From Balneatrix alpica DSM 16621 (GTDB lineage: Bacteria > Pseudomonadota > Gammaproteobacteria > Pseudomonadales > Balneatricaceae): a stretch of 64,000 nt of DNA. Below the pieces are notes generated by a model. The model did not search any database. It was not told the origin of the DNA and saw only the letters and a list, made by a program, of their open reading frames with translations. A program made the position numbers and the translations under genes. Of the stretch, positions 1-6,689 are shown in pieces; the first letter of the stretch is position 1, and each line of letters opens with the position of its first letter. The stretch spans positions 1 through 64,000 of the forward strand of contig NZ_KK211041.1 in the NCBI RefSeq assembly GCF_000619885.1, in the 5' to 3' direction.

Positions 1-98
1 TGAGATGTTGTGATGACGACAACGAACTGAAGACGATCCAGAATTTAGGTAAACCTGCGGTCACAGCGTGACATAAGACAGAGAGACCTGAACCGAAT
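1..98 (+). other. rRNA operon spacer upstream of 5S
   Basis: This segment runs directly into the 5S gene without any reading frame. It is best read as the 23S-5S internal transcribed spacer; I do not recognise a 23S 3' end in it, so the large rRNA probably ends just outside the window. Confidence 0.6.
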
Positions 99-216
99 TG
101 CTTGGCGACCATAGCGAGTTGGAACCACCTGATTCCATCCCGAACTCAGAAGTGAAACGACTCAGCGCCGATGGTAGTGTGGGGTTTCCCCATGTGAGAG
201 TAGGTCATCGCCAAGC
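99..216 (+). rRNA. rrf: 5S ribosomal RNA
   Basis: The segment has the typical gammaproteobacterial 5S layout. The 5' end TGCTTGGCGACC pairs with the 3' end GGTCATCGCCAAGC, and the conserved core GGAACCACCTGATTCCATCC and CCGAACTCAGAAGTGAAACG lies between them. Length is about 118 nt. It closes an rRNA operon read left to right and is followed by a terminator. Confidence 0.95.
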
Positions 217-230
217 GCCTAATACGCGAA

Positions 231-260
231 ACCCCTGTCAGACATCTGGCAGGGGTTTTT
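231..260 (+). terminator. Rho-independent terminator of the rRNA operon
   Basis: An 11-bp stem (ACCCCTGTCAG / CTGGCAGGGGT, one G-T pair) with a 4-nt loop is followed by five T residues, 14 nt after the 5S gene. Confidence 0.85.
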
Positions 261-300
261 GCTTTTTGGAGTTTAGTTTTGAAGTTGTGCTTGGCGGCTG

Positions 301-665
301 ATGCACCCGAGTCTTCCCCCGGAATCAGCTAGCGAATGGATGCTAATCACCCCGCAATTGCTTAAGCTGCTCATACACCTACCCTGACGATGCTCAATCC
401 CCTTTAGGCCTTCATAGTGAGCTTCTAAATCTGCAAGAGATTGGATTGGAGACTCTGCTTGGCCGAATCACGCCGCTTGAGTTTTTGACCTAGATAAAAT
501 TTCTGGATGGTGTAGGTGTGAGCATGATTCTGGCCTACAGCTCGGCTGTTAATGCAGTTGAGTGTGATCGTTCCTTGCACCATTGAATACCTTAGTGACA
601 CTCTCCAAGCGGATTGCAGCATGATCATTGCAGGGTGAGCGGATCTTATTTATTTTATTGTAATA
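301..665. other. Gene-free spacer
   Basis: I see no credible gene between the rRNA terminator and the comEA promoter. A 67-codon minus-strand frame exists, but it has no ribosome binding site, no recognisable motif and no partner gene. Confidence 0.5.
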
Positions 666-670
666 ATTCG

Positions 671-699
671 TTGACATATGTTTCTTATTTGCCAAGATG
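671..699 (+). promoter_or_regulatory. Putative sigma-70 promoter of the comEA-like gene
   Basis: A perfect -35 box TTGACA at 671-676 lies in AT-rich DNA about 65 bp before the start codon. The -10 region near 694-699 (AAGATG) is weak, so only the -35 box is convincing. Confidence 0.45.
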
Positions 700-740
700 T
701 AGGTGCGCGATAAAGCGCAATCTTTGAGAAGGAGATATTC

Positions 741-1004
741 ATGAAGTTGATAAAAACATTATTGCTTGCGATGGGTATGATGGCTTCATTAGCTTGGGCT
801 GCTGGTGAGGTAGATATTAATAAGGCAAGCGCTCAAGAAATCGCTGATGCTTTGAAAGGCATTGGTGTAAAAAAGGCTGAAGCGATTGTGGCTTGGCGAG
901 AGCAAAATGGTCCTTTCACTAATATCGAAGATTTATTACAGGTGAAGGGGGTAGGTACTGCTACATTGGAGCAGAACAAAGACAAGATTATCGTAAGTAA
1001 ATAG
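741..1004 (+). CDS. ComEA-like secreted helix-hairpin-helix DNA-binding protein
   Basis: An 87-residue protein with a Sec signal peptide (residues 1-20/21, cleavage near AWA-AG), followed by a ComEA/T2SK-type helix-hairpin-helix domain. The domain opens with VDINKAS and carries the two hairpins KGIGVKKAEAIV and VKGVGTATLEQ. Such proteins bind double-stranded DNA without sequence specificity. The ComEA branch pulls DNA into the periplasm during natural transformation, but many short relatives have no proven role. The start is fixed by a strong AAGGAG box 7 nt upstream. It is monocistronic, with no other competence gene beside it. Confidence 0.85.
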   Translation: MKLIKTLLLAMGMMASLAWAAGEVDINKASAQEIADALKGIGVKKAEAIVAWREQNGPFTNIEDLLQVKGVGTATLEQNKDKIIVSK

Positions 1005-1058
1005 TTTCTCTTGCTGTACCTGCCGTAGTTTGTTGTGTTTAAAGATGTGGCAGGTTGA

Positions 1059-1102
1059 CTCTTCTCTTCTCTTCTCTTCTCTTCTCTTCTCTTCTCTTCT
1101 CT
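1059..1102. repeat. Pentanucleotide tandem repeat (CTTCT)n
   Basis: Eight or more perfect CTTCT units form an uninterrupted polypyrimidine tract on the plus strand. It lies 55 nt after the comEA-like stop codon and about 70 bp before the 5' end of ssrA. Its length could vary by slippage, and such homopurine/homopyrimidine mirror repeats can form triplex DNA. It is not inside a credible gene. Confidence 0.9.
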
Positions 1103-1172
1103 ATTCATGGCTTTGATTTTAAAGAAGTTCTGGAGACTCCTGCATAATCGGAGTATCATTATGCTCATTCTT

Positions 1173-1533
1173 GGGGCTGTTCTGGATTCGACAATGTTGC
1201 GGATGCTCCAAGTGCCTCCCGTGAGCGGTGCGTGATCACGTAAATCAACCGTACCAACATATAGTCGCAAACGACGACAACTACGCTCTGGCCGCCTAAT
1301 TAGGCCGGACTCTTCACCTGTGCTTGCTTGTGGGCCAGGGTTCGAAGAGTCATCTCACACAAGATCGCGTGGATGCTTTGCCTGGAGCTGAAGCGCTAAA
1401 ACCTAATCAGGCCAGCTAGCCAGAATCCTGCGTGTCGGAGTCTGTCCTAGTTAAATAAAAGACAATGCTATGGTAGGTAGACCTTGGTTCAGATGGATGT
1501 TGGACGGGGGTTCAATTCCCCCCAGCTCCACCA
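1173..1533 (+). ncRNA. ssrA: Transfer-messenger RNA (tmRNA)
   Basis: A 361-nt gene with tRNA-Ala-like ends. The 5' GGGGCTGTTCTGGATTCGAC pairs with the 3' CAGCTCC, and CCA is encoded. The T-arm GGGGGTTCAATTCCCCC is present near the 3' end. The resume codon is GCA at 1267 and the tag frame reads ANDDNYALAA before TAA at 1297-1299, the tag I know from Pseudomonas. tmRNA with SmpB rescues stalled ribosomes and marks the nascent chain for proteolysis. smpB is not in the window. Confidence 0.97.
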
Positions 1534-1538
1534 ATTCA

Positions 1539-1564
1539 AGCCTCACCCACGGGTGGGGCTTTTT
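1539..1564 (+). terminator. ssrA terminator
   Basis: The GC-rich stem AGCCTCACCC / GGGTGGGGCT is followed by a T run, starting 6 nt after the CCA end of tmRNA. Confidence 0.85.
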
Positions 1565-1598
1565 CATGCCTGGAGAAAAGGAATGTTTTTTCAGGCAA

Positions 1599-1627
1599 TA
1601 AAAAAGCCGCTGTGTAGCGGCTTTTTT
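1599..1627 (-). terminator. Bidirectional terminator, mainly of the cold-shock gene
   Basis: The hairpin AAGCCGC-TGTGTA-GCGGCTT is flanked by A and T tracts on either side, so it can act in both directions. It lies between ssrA and the convergent cold-shock gene. Confidence 0.85.
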
Positions 1628-1640
1628 GCTGTCGCGGCGC

Positions 1641-1850
1641 TTATACAGCTACAACGTTCTCAGCCTGAGGACCTTTTTTGCCCTGGGTGATGTTGAAGCG
1701 TACGGTCTGACCTTCAGCCAGAGTCTTAAAGCCATCACCCTGGATAGCGCTGAAGTGTACGAACACGTCAGGGCCGTTATCCTGCTTGATAAAGCCGAAG
1801 CCTTTGGTTTCGTTGAAGAATTTTACTTGACCGGTAACAGTGTTAGACAT
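1641..1850 (-). CDS. Cold-shock protein, CspA family
   Basis: A 69-residue single cold-shock domain (OB fold) with both RNA-binding motifs intact: RNP1 KGFGFI at residues 16-21 and RNP2 VFVHF at residues 29-33. Proteins of this family bind single-stranded nucleic acids and act as RNA chaperones that melt secondary structure. Size matches the family exactly. The gene is monocistronic, with its own promoter, a leader of about 125 nt and a terminator. Long leaders are typical of thermoregulated csp genes, but several family members are not cold-induced, so I give no specific symbol. Confidence 0.95.
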   Translation of the reverse strand: MSNTVTGQVKFFNETKGFGFIKQDNGPDVFVHFSAIQGDGFKTLAEGQTVRFNITQGKKGPQAENVVAV

Positions 1851-1983
1851 CTTTTATTCCTGATTTCTGGAAAAGGGTAGCGGCCGAAATTGAGTATACA
1901 TTAGCAGTTACAGGACGAGGCACTATAGGGGGACTTCGAATTACGTAACATTAATTATATAGCCCAATTTTTAGGCTCTCTGG

Positions 1984-2011
1984 ACTATACACCACCACTT
2001 GAGGGAGTCAA
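1984..2011 (-). promoter_or_regulatory. Promoter of the cold-shock gene, with long 5' leader
   Basis: On the minus strand, TTGACT (2011-2006) and TATAGT (1989-1984) are separated by 16 bp. Transcription would start near 1977 and leave a leader of about 125 nt (1851-1977) before the start codon, the layout of cspA-type RNA thermosensors. Confidence 0.6.
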
Positions 2012-2077
2012 GACAATTTTATTGCTTCAGATCTCTATGCAAAATGAGCAGGGAGGATGCGGTTCTCCCTGCGATAA

Positions 2078-2464
2078 TTAGAGTTGTTGACGCCCCTCTT
2101 CACCCGCTTCTATGACCAGCAGGCGCCGTTCTAAGCGTTGAATACCATCTTGGCAGGCATGGCCGCGAAATGATTCATGAGGCTGTTCATGGTTAGGTTT
2201 GTACAGCACGGCCTTAAACTCTCGGCAGTTGTCACTACGATCCCCAAAGAAGTACACCAGAATCCCAGTGCGGGTGTGGGGATGCAATACGCCGGTATAG
2301 CGTTGATCTGGTACGCGGTTGAGACCGTACTCAATGCGTTTCAGCATGAGTTGATAATCGCTGTGATTAAAAGCGAGTGCGAGGCTTGGGTTTAGATTAA
2401 GAAGCTCAGCTGCCATTACAGGAGTACTGAGACTAAGGCTGAGTAAGATGGTTGCGATGCGCAT
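2078..2464 (-). CDS. Hypothetical secreted protein
   Basis: A 128-residue protein with a clear Sec signal peptide (about residues 1-18, cleavage near VMA-AE). I do not recognise the mature domain. It has two cysteines, in NCREFKAVLY and GHACQDG, about 24 residues apart, which could form one disulfide in the periplasm. A C-terminal segment rich in Glu and Arg follows. It stands alone between the cold-shock gene and the GTPase operon, about 100 bp from the latter. Confidence 0.6.
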   Translation of the reverse strand: MRIATILLSLSLSTPVMAAELLNLNPSLALAFNHSDYQLMLKRIEYGLNRVPDQRYTGVLHPHTRTGILVYFFGDRSDNCREFKAVLYKPNHEQPHESFRGHACQDGIQRLERRLLVIEAGEEGRQQL

Positions 2465-2565
2465 AACCGCTCCTCTACTGGGCTAACCAGTATGGCTATT
2501 GGTCATACAGTGTTTGTGTTGTGGGTGGGCTCGCTTGACAAGGTGTTGGCGGGCTCTGGCGGCTA

Positions 2566-3954
2566 TCAGGCGCCTTTTTCGAGTTTTTGCATAATCTCCA
2601 GGCATAGTGAGTTGAAGCGACTCAAACTCTGCGGAGCCTGTTTGCTAAGGGCAGTGAAGCATTGATTGAGTTTTTTGCGTTCGTCGAAAGCGAGTTGTTC
2701 GAGCCATTGGCGAGGCGGATCGCTCAGAACGAGGGGTTCACGCCAAGCGTGATTGCGACGAATAAGTTGTTGCCAATGTTGTAAGGCTCGTCCTAGTAAA
2801 ACGAAGGGGAAGTTGGGGTGCGTTGCTGGCCCATAGCTGAGTTGCTGCCCCCCTAGTGCTTTATTGTTCAGTTTGCTCTTGGCGATATCGTCAGCAAATA
2901 GCCAAGCCCCAATACCCGCTACGATGCCGCCGCCAAGAGTGCCTAGCAGTAGTGAGCTCCCTCCAACTCCTAAATCGGCTAACAGGCCAGTCGCAGCGCC
3001 GCCAGCGGAGGCAACAGCGACCATCTCTTTTTTATTCAGTCCCCACAAGTACCAGCTATCCGTAGCGAACAGATCCGGTTGTTCAAGTTCCAGCTCGCTT
3101 TCTTGGCGTTGTAGATGCTGGTGCTGATACAGGTGCTCAATGGCGAGACGGCATTGCTGTTCGCGATGGCGAAGCTGTTGTTGCCATTGTTGTTGCAGCT
3201 GCTGGGCAACCTGTTCGCGTTGCTGTTCTTGGCTCAGGCGGGTCTGTATTTGATGGGTAAGGGCGTCTTGAATCATTTGGCCAATCAGGTTGGCGGCTTG
3301 CTGATGGCGATACTGATGCTGCTGTTCAAGTGCGCTAATCGCTTGATTTAGTGGGGCTTCCCAGCCTGGCTCAAGCTGGCCAAAGCAACGCAGCAGGGCT
3401 AGGTGTTTATCGAACTCAGCCGTGCGGGCGTTAAAGACTCTGACGGTTTGGAAGTACTGTCCAAGTGCTGTTTGCCAGGCACTTACATGACTGTCGCTGC
3501 GGATGGGGTTGATCAGGGCCATGCTGGGTCGACCACTCCAGCGTAGGATTTCCATCTCAGCTTCATACTCCGGGCCATAGGGCACAGAGCCATCGACCAC
3601 ATAGATAATGCCAGCCCCCTCTAATAGCGGTTTGAGCAGTTCACACTCATCTTTAAAGCGCTGCTGGCCCTGATGCTGGGTAACAAAGGCACGCAAGGTT
3701 TGTGGGCGATCGGCGGCATCCTGACTATGGCTTTGTAGCCAGGCCAAGGCAGCCCGGGCTCGCTGAAAGCCTGGGGTATCAATCAGGACATAAAGGGTTT
3801 GGCCATCTACCTGTAATGGATAGGCTTGGCTGACCTGAGTAGTGCCGGCTTCGGCCGCAATCTGAATCTGCTCATTTTGGCTGAGGGTGGCAACAATACT
3901 GGACTTGCCCTTATTAGGGTGACCAACCACAGCAAAGCGAGGAGGTGTGCTCAT
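2566..3954 (-). CDS. GTPase with DUF3482 domain
   Basis: A 462-residue protein. The N-terminus is an Era/TrmE-like GTP-binding domain with P-loop GHPNKGKS (residues 11-18) and G3 DTPG (about residue 60); the usual NKxD base-recognition motif is not obvious. A long Gln-rich helical region follows (about residues 210-300). A Gly/Ala-rich glycine-zipper segment (about residues 312-350) may enter the membrane. This arrangement matches the family annotated as GTPase/DUF3482. The start codon overlaps the stop of the upstream DUF2868 gene by 4 nt, so the two are translationally coupled. The cellular role is not known to me. Confidence 0.8.
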   Translation of the reverse strand: MSTPPRFAVVGHPNKGKSSIVATLSQNEQIQIAAEAGTTQVSQAYPLQVDGQTLYVLIDTPGFQRARAALAWLQSHSQDAADRPQTLRAFVTQHQGQQRFKDECELLKPLLEGAGIIYVVDGSVPYGPEYEAEMEILRWSGRPSMALINPIRSDSHVSAWQTALGQYFQTVRVFNARTAEFDKHLALLRCFGQLEPGWEAPLNQAISALEQQHQYRHQQAANLIGQMIQDALTHQIQTRLSQEQQREQVAQQLQQQWQQQLRHREQQCRLAIEHLYQHQHLQRQESELELEQPDLFATDSWYLWGLNKKEMVAVASAGGAATGLLADLGVGGSSLLLGTLGGGIVAGIGAWLFADDIAKSKLNNKALGGQQLSYGPATHPNFPFVLLGRALQHWQQLIRRNHAWREPLVLSDPPRQWLEQLAFDERKKLNQCFTALSKQAPQSLSRFNSLCLEIMQKLEKGA

Positions 3955-5288
3955 GGCAGGCTCTCGACCTGGTATAGATAAACTGCCGCAGGTTGTTGGC
4001 GCTGGACAAACAGCTGCCAGCTTTCCAGGGGCAGGGCCGCTGGTTGCTGTTGCTCATTCAGGGGAAGTAGCCAAACGGCTGGCACCTGGATGAGTGCTTG
4101 TTGAATAAAGTCGCTTAGTTCGCCCAAGGGAGGCTCCCAAGCCTTGCAGACAATCATCAGGGGATTAGCGTCCAACGCCTCAAGCGCTCTTTGATCCTGC
4201 TGTAAAGCATGATGGCCGCCAGCTCGGAGTTGCTGACTGGCCTTGGGTAGTTGGGATAACTCAAGCTGTGGATAACCAGCGTCTCCCCAGTGCAGATATT
4301 GCACTTCGCTAGGGAGTGCGGCGTGGGTGGCCATGAAATGCGAAGCGGGAGCCTGATAATCCTGCCTGGCCTGGTTACTGGACTCGACCCAGGGAGTGTT
4401 CAGCCGCTGTTGTAATCCTTGAGCGGCTGGATGCTGCAGCAATTGCTGCTGGAGGCTGCGCTGGCAGAGTAGCAAGCTGGCAAGCAGCAGGAGCAGGCGC
4501 GGTAGCAAGGCGTAGCTTATCCAGCTCATCACTAGATAGGGCCACCAACCGCCCAGCACGCTGGGGTCGGTAATGCTGGTTTGCTCAATACGATAGAACT
4601 GGCTGGCACTAATCAGCTCAAGACTGGGTAAGGCTTCCGGTAGCCAACTGGCCCAAGGCCAGGCTAAGTAATGGAGAAGCTGGGCAAACTCCTCACTGTG
4701 CCACTGCAGCGTGGTGCTCCAACCAAAGGCAAGGTCTTGCAGGCTAAGGGTGACGAGGAAGCAGAGCAGGGCACCCAGGCTAAACAGACAACTGAAATAG
4801 TGGGATGCCAGCATCACCAGCCGGGGCGAATGGGGGCCTAGCTGTGGGTAGGCAGGCATCAGCCAGCTGAGCAAACGGCCGCTGGCGAATAGTGGCGGGA
4901 GTGTAGGGGGCTTTACACTCGCGTAGCTCGCCATCAGCGTCAGCAATAGCTGCGCAGCAATAAAACCCAGTAGTAACAGGATGTTGAGGCGGCTGCTGCC
5001 ATCGTAGGCCAGCAGCGCACTCATACTCAGAATGCCGAATACGAAACCAAGCAAGCTCAACCACTGGAGCCCGCGGTATAGTTGCAGCGTCAGCTCGGAG
5101 GACGCTGTACTGCCCACCTGCTGCAGCCAAGCTTGCAGTTGCTTCACTGTCGGCTCAGCAGGCAGTTGAGAGGCTAGCTGACGATCGCGTCGATGCAGCC
5201 AATCCGGCTCTTGTTGACGATCACGTTGGTATTGATCTTCAAGGCGCAAGAGCAGTTGCAGGTGGCTGAGCAGGGTAGTTGGCAGCAC
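3951..5288 (-). CDS. DUF2868 membrane protein
   Basis: A 445-residue membrane protein. After a soluble Gln/Leu-rich N-terminus come hydrophobic segments near residues 73-93, 100-121, 158-182 and 260-276, then a soluble C-terminal domain of about 170 residues. Genes of this family commonly sit directly before the DUF3482 GTPase, as here, and the two probably form a membrane-associated GTPase module. The start lies 4 nt after the stop of the DUF2058 gene, so all three may be one operon. Function is unknown. Confidence 0.75.
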   Translation of the reverse strand: MLPTTLLSHLQLLLRLEDQYQRDRQQEPDWLHRRDRQLASQLPAEPTVKQLQAWLQQVGSTASSELTLQLYRGLQWLSLLGFVFGILSMSALLAYDGSSRLNILLLLGFIAAQLLLTLMASYASVKPPTLPPLFASGRLLSWLMPAYPQLGPHSPRLVMLASHYFSCLFSLGALLCFLVTLSLQDLAFGWSTTLQWHSEEFAQLLHYLAWPWASWLPEALPSLELISASQFYRIEQTSITDPSVLGGWWPYLVMSWISYALLPRLLLLLASLLLCQRSLQQQLLQHPAAQGLQQRLNTPWVESSNQARQDYQAPASHFMATHAALPSEVQYLHWGDAGYPQLELSQLPKASQQLRAGGHHALQQDQRALEALDANPLMIVCKAWEPPLGELSDFIQQALIQVPAVWLLPLNEQQQPAALPLESWQLFVQRQQPAAVYLYQVESLP

Positions 5289-5292
5289 GGGA

Positions 5293-5829
5293 TTACCACA
5301 TCAGATCATCAGGAACCACGAAGTCGGCATAGGGATCCTCGGCATGGTTATCTTCTTCTTGCCGTTGGTTGGCAATGGCCCGCTCTGGCAGGCGTTCGGC
5401 AATGCGTTCGGCAATTGCCGCACTGACCAGGCGATAGCCCTTGTCCGCTACCACAATCTGCAGCTGGCCACGTGCCAGCTGGTCTTGTAGGGCAGGGGTA
5501 ACATACAGCCGTTTTACCTTAGTGCCGTGAACAAAGTTATAGGCAATTTCTGCCTCTTTGGGGATGTTCTGCTGGTGCTGTTCAATGAGCTGGCGCACCT
5601 CAGCCTCTGCCGCCCGGCGCTGTTTTTCCTGTGCTTGTTGCTGGTTCAGCTCGCGGTCTTTGGCTTGTTTGGCCAAACGCTCCTGTTCCAGCTCACTTTT
5701 CAGCTGCTCGCCATCCTTAGGCTGGTTTTTCTGTTGTTTTTGCTGCTTACGCTTTTCAGTTTTGGCCTGCTGAGCTTTTTGCTTGCTGACCACACCCATT
5801 TTCAGTAGTTGATCTTGTAACGAGGCCAC
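5293..5829 (-). CDS. DUF2058 (YaiL-like) protein
   Basis: I place the start at GTG 5829, preceded by a perfect AGGAGG box, giving 178 residues beginning VASLQDQLLKMG. An upstream ATG at 5868 has no such site. The N-terminal half is a highly charged Lys/Gln/Glu-rich helix (SKQKAQQAKTEKRKQQKQ), and the C-terminal half a compact domain (residues about 85-160, YNFVHGTKVKRLYV). This is the pattern of the DUF2058/YaiL family, a probable nucleoprotein of unknown role. It is the first gene of the operon with the DUF2868 and GTPase genes. Confidence 0.8.
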   Translation of the reverse strand: MASLQDQLLKMGVVSKQKAQQAKTEKRKQQKQQKNQPKDGEQLKSELEQERLAKQAKDRELNQQQAQEKQRRAAEAEVRQLIEQHQQNIPKEAEIAYNFVHGTKVKRLYVTPALQDQLARGQLQIVVADKGYRLVSAAIAERIAERLPERAIANQRQEEDNHAEDPYADFVVPDDLMW

Positions 5830-5914
5830 GTTTTCCTCCTGCTGGCAAACTGTCACGGGCCGGCCCAAATGGCCGCCACTATAGCACAGCCAGCTCAGTG
5901 GCAGACATGCGCTC

Positions 5915-6406
5915 TTAGCTCAGATGAGTTAAGGGCAATGCCGTTTGCTGAATGGGGGTTTTCATAACAAAGCTTGAGTGCACACCGGAGACCCCTTCTA
6001 TGCGGGTGATTTTATTGAGCAAGAACACCTGATAAGCCTCCATATCGGTCACCAGTACTTTCAGAAGATAGTCGGCGGACTGTCCGGTAATCAGATGACA
6101 TTCCAGCACTTCCGGGTACTGGGCGATCCGGCTTTCAAAGGCTGCAAAACGCTCAGGGGTATGGCGATCCATGCTGATCTGGATGAAAGCCATCAGGCTG
6201 AGGCCTAACTTCTTGGCATTCAGCAGGGCGCGATAGCCTTCGATAATGCCTTCATCTTCCAGGCGTTTGACGCGGCGCAAGCAAGGGGAGGGGGAGAGTT
6301 GTACTTGCTCGGCCAGCTCCTGATTGCTGATCCGTCCCTGTTGCTGCAGCACTGCCAGAATGCGCTGATCCTGGCGGTTTAATTTGGTGATTTTTGAACT
6401 TGGCAT
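5915..6406 (-). CDS. Lrp/AsnC-family transcriptional regulator
   Basis: A 163-residue protein with an N-terminal winged helix-turn-helix (about residues 9-60; LNRQDQRILAVLQQQGRISN, then LSPSPCLRRVKRLEDEG), followed by the RAM/AsnC ligand-binding domain (about residues 70-150). Lrp-like proteins form octamers that sense amino acids, often leucine. The gene is divergent from leuA with a 283-bp AT-rich spacer between them, so leucine-responsive control of leuA is a reasonable guess. Nothing in the sequence identifies its effector. Confidence 0.9.
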   Translation of the reverse strand: MPSSKITKLNRQDQRILAVLQQQGRISNQELAEQVQLSPSPCLRRVKRLEDEGIIEGYRALLNAKKLGLSLMAFIQISMDRHTPERFAAFESRIAQYPEVLECHLITGQSADYLLKVLVTDMEAYQVFLLNKITRIEGVSGVHSSFVMKTPIQQTALPLTHLS

Positions 6407-6559
6407 AATGTGCCCATTTATAAATTTATGTTGGCAGAATATGTCTTATTTTGTGTTTGAGTGGGTCAAAATAGCAATCAAATTCCAGTAAAGCTTACTT
6501 ATAATAGCTTGCAAATGGCCATAAGCCTGAGCCCAATCAGCTTACCCAGCTGAGGTAGT

Positions 6560-6608
6560 CATCACGCATTACCCTTACGTGATGAGGGTTCGCGACCTTA
6601 CCGGGTCG
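6560..6608 (+). promoter_or_regulatory. Candidate leuA leader with alternative hairpins
   Basis: Upstream of leuA, stem CATCACG (6560-6566)/CGTGATG (6578-6584) overlaps a competing stem ACCCT (6571-6575)/AGGGT (6585-6589). A further small stem CGACC/GGTCG follows. Mutually exclusive hairpins suggest attenuation, but I see no leader peptide rich in leucine codons. Confidence 0.3.
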
Positions 6609-6689
6609 TCAGGATGGCGGTCTAACCGGACACGCCCCCAGGCTGGCCACCTTTTTGATGCCATCGCGCCAGGATCCAGGAACTTCATT

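Noticed and set aside
98-301. Reading frame of 67 codons across the 5S gene and its terminator
   Set aside because: It is only the 5S rRNA and terminator read as protein, and there is no ribosome binding site.
425-628. 67-codon minus-strand frame between the rRNA operon and comEA
   Set aside because: No ribosome binding site, no domain and no partner gene; its composition looks like ordinary spacer.
833-1270. 145-codon minus-strand frame with an EEKRR repeat
   Set aside because: It runs through the CTTCT repeat, the comEA-like gene and the tmRNA gene in antisense. The repeat peptide is a by-product of the pentamer.
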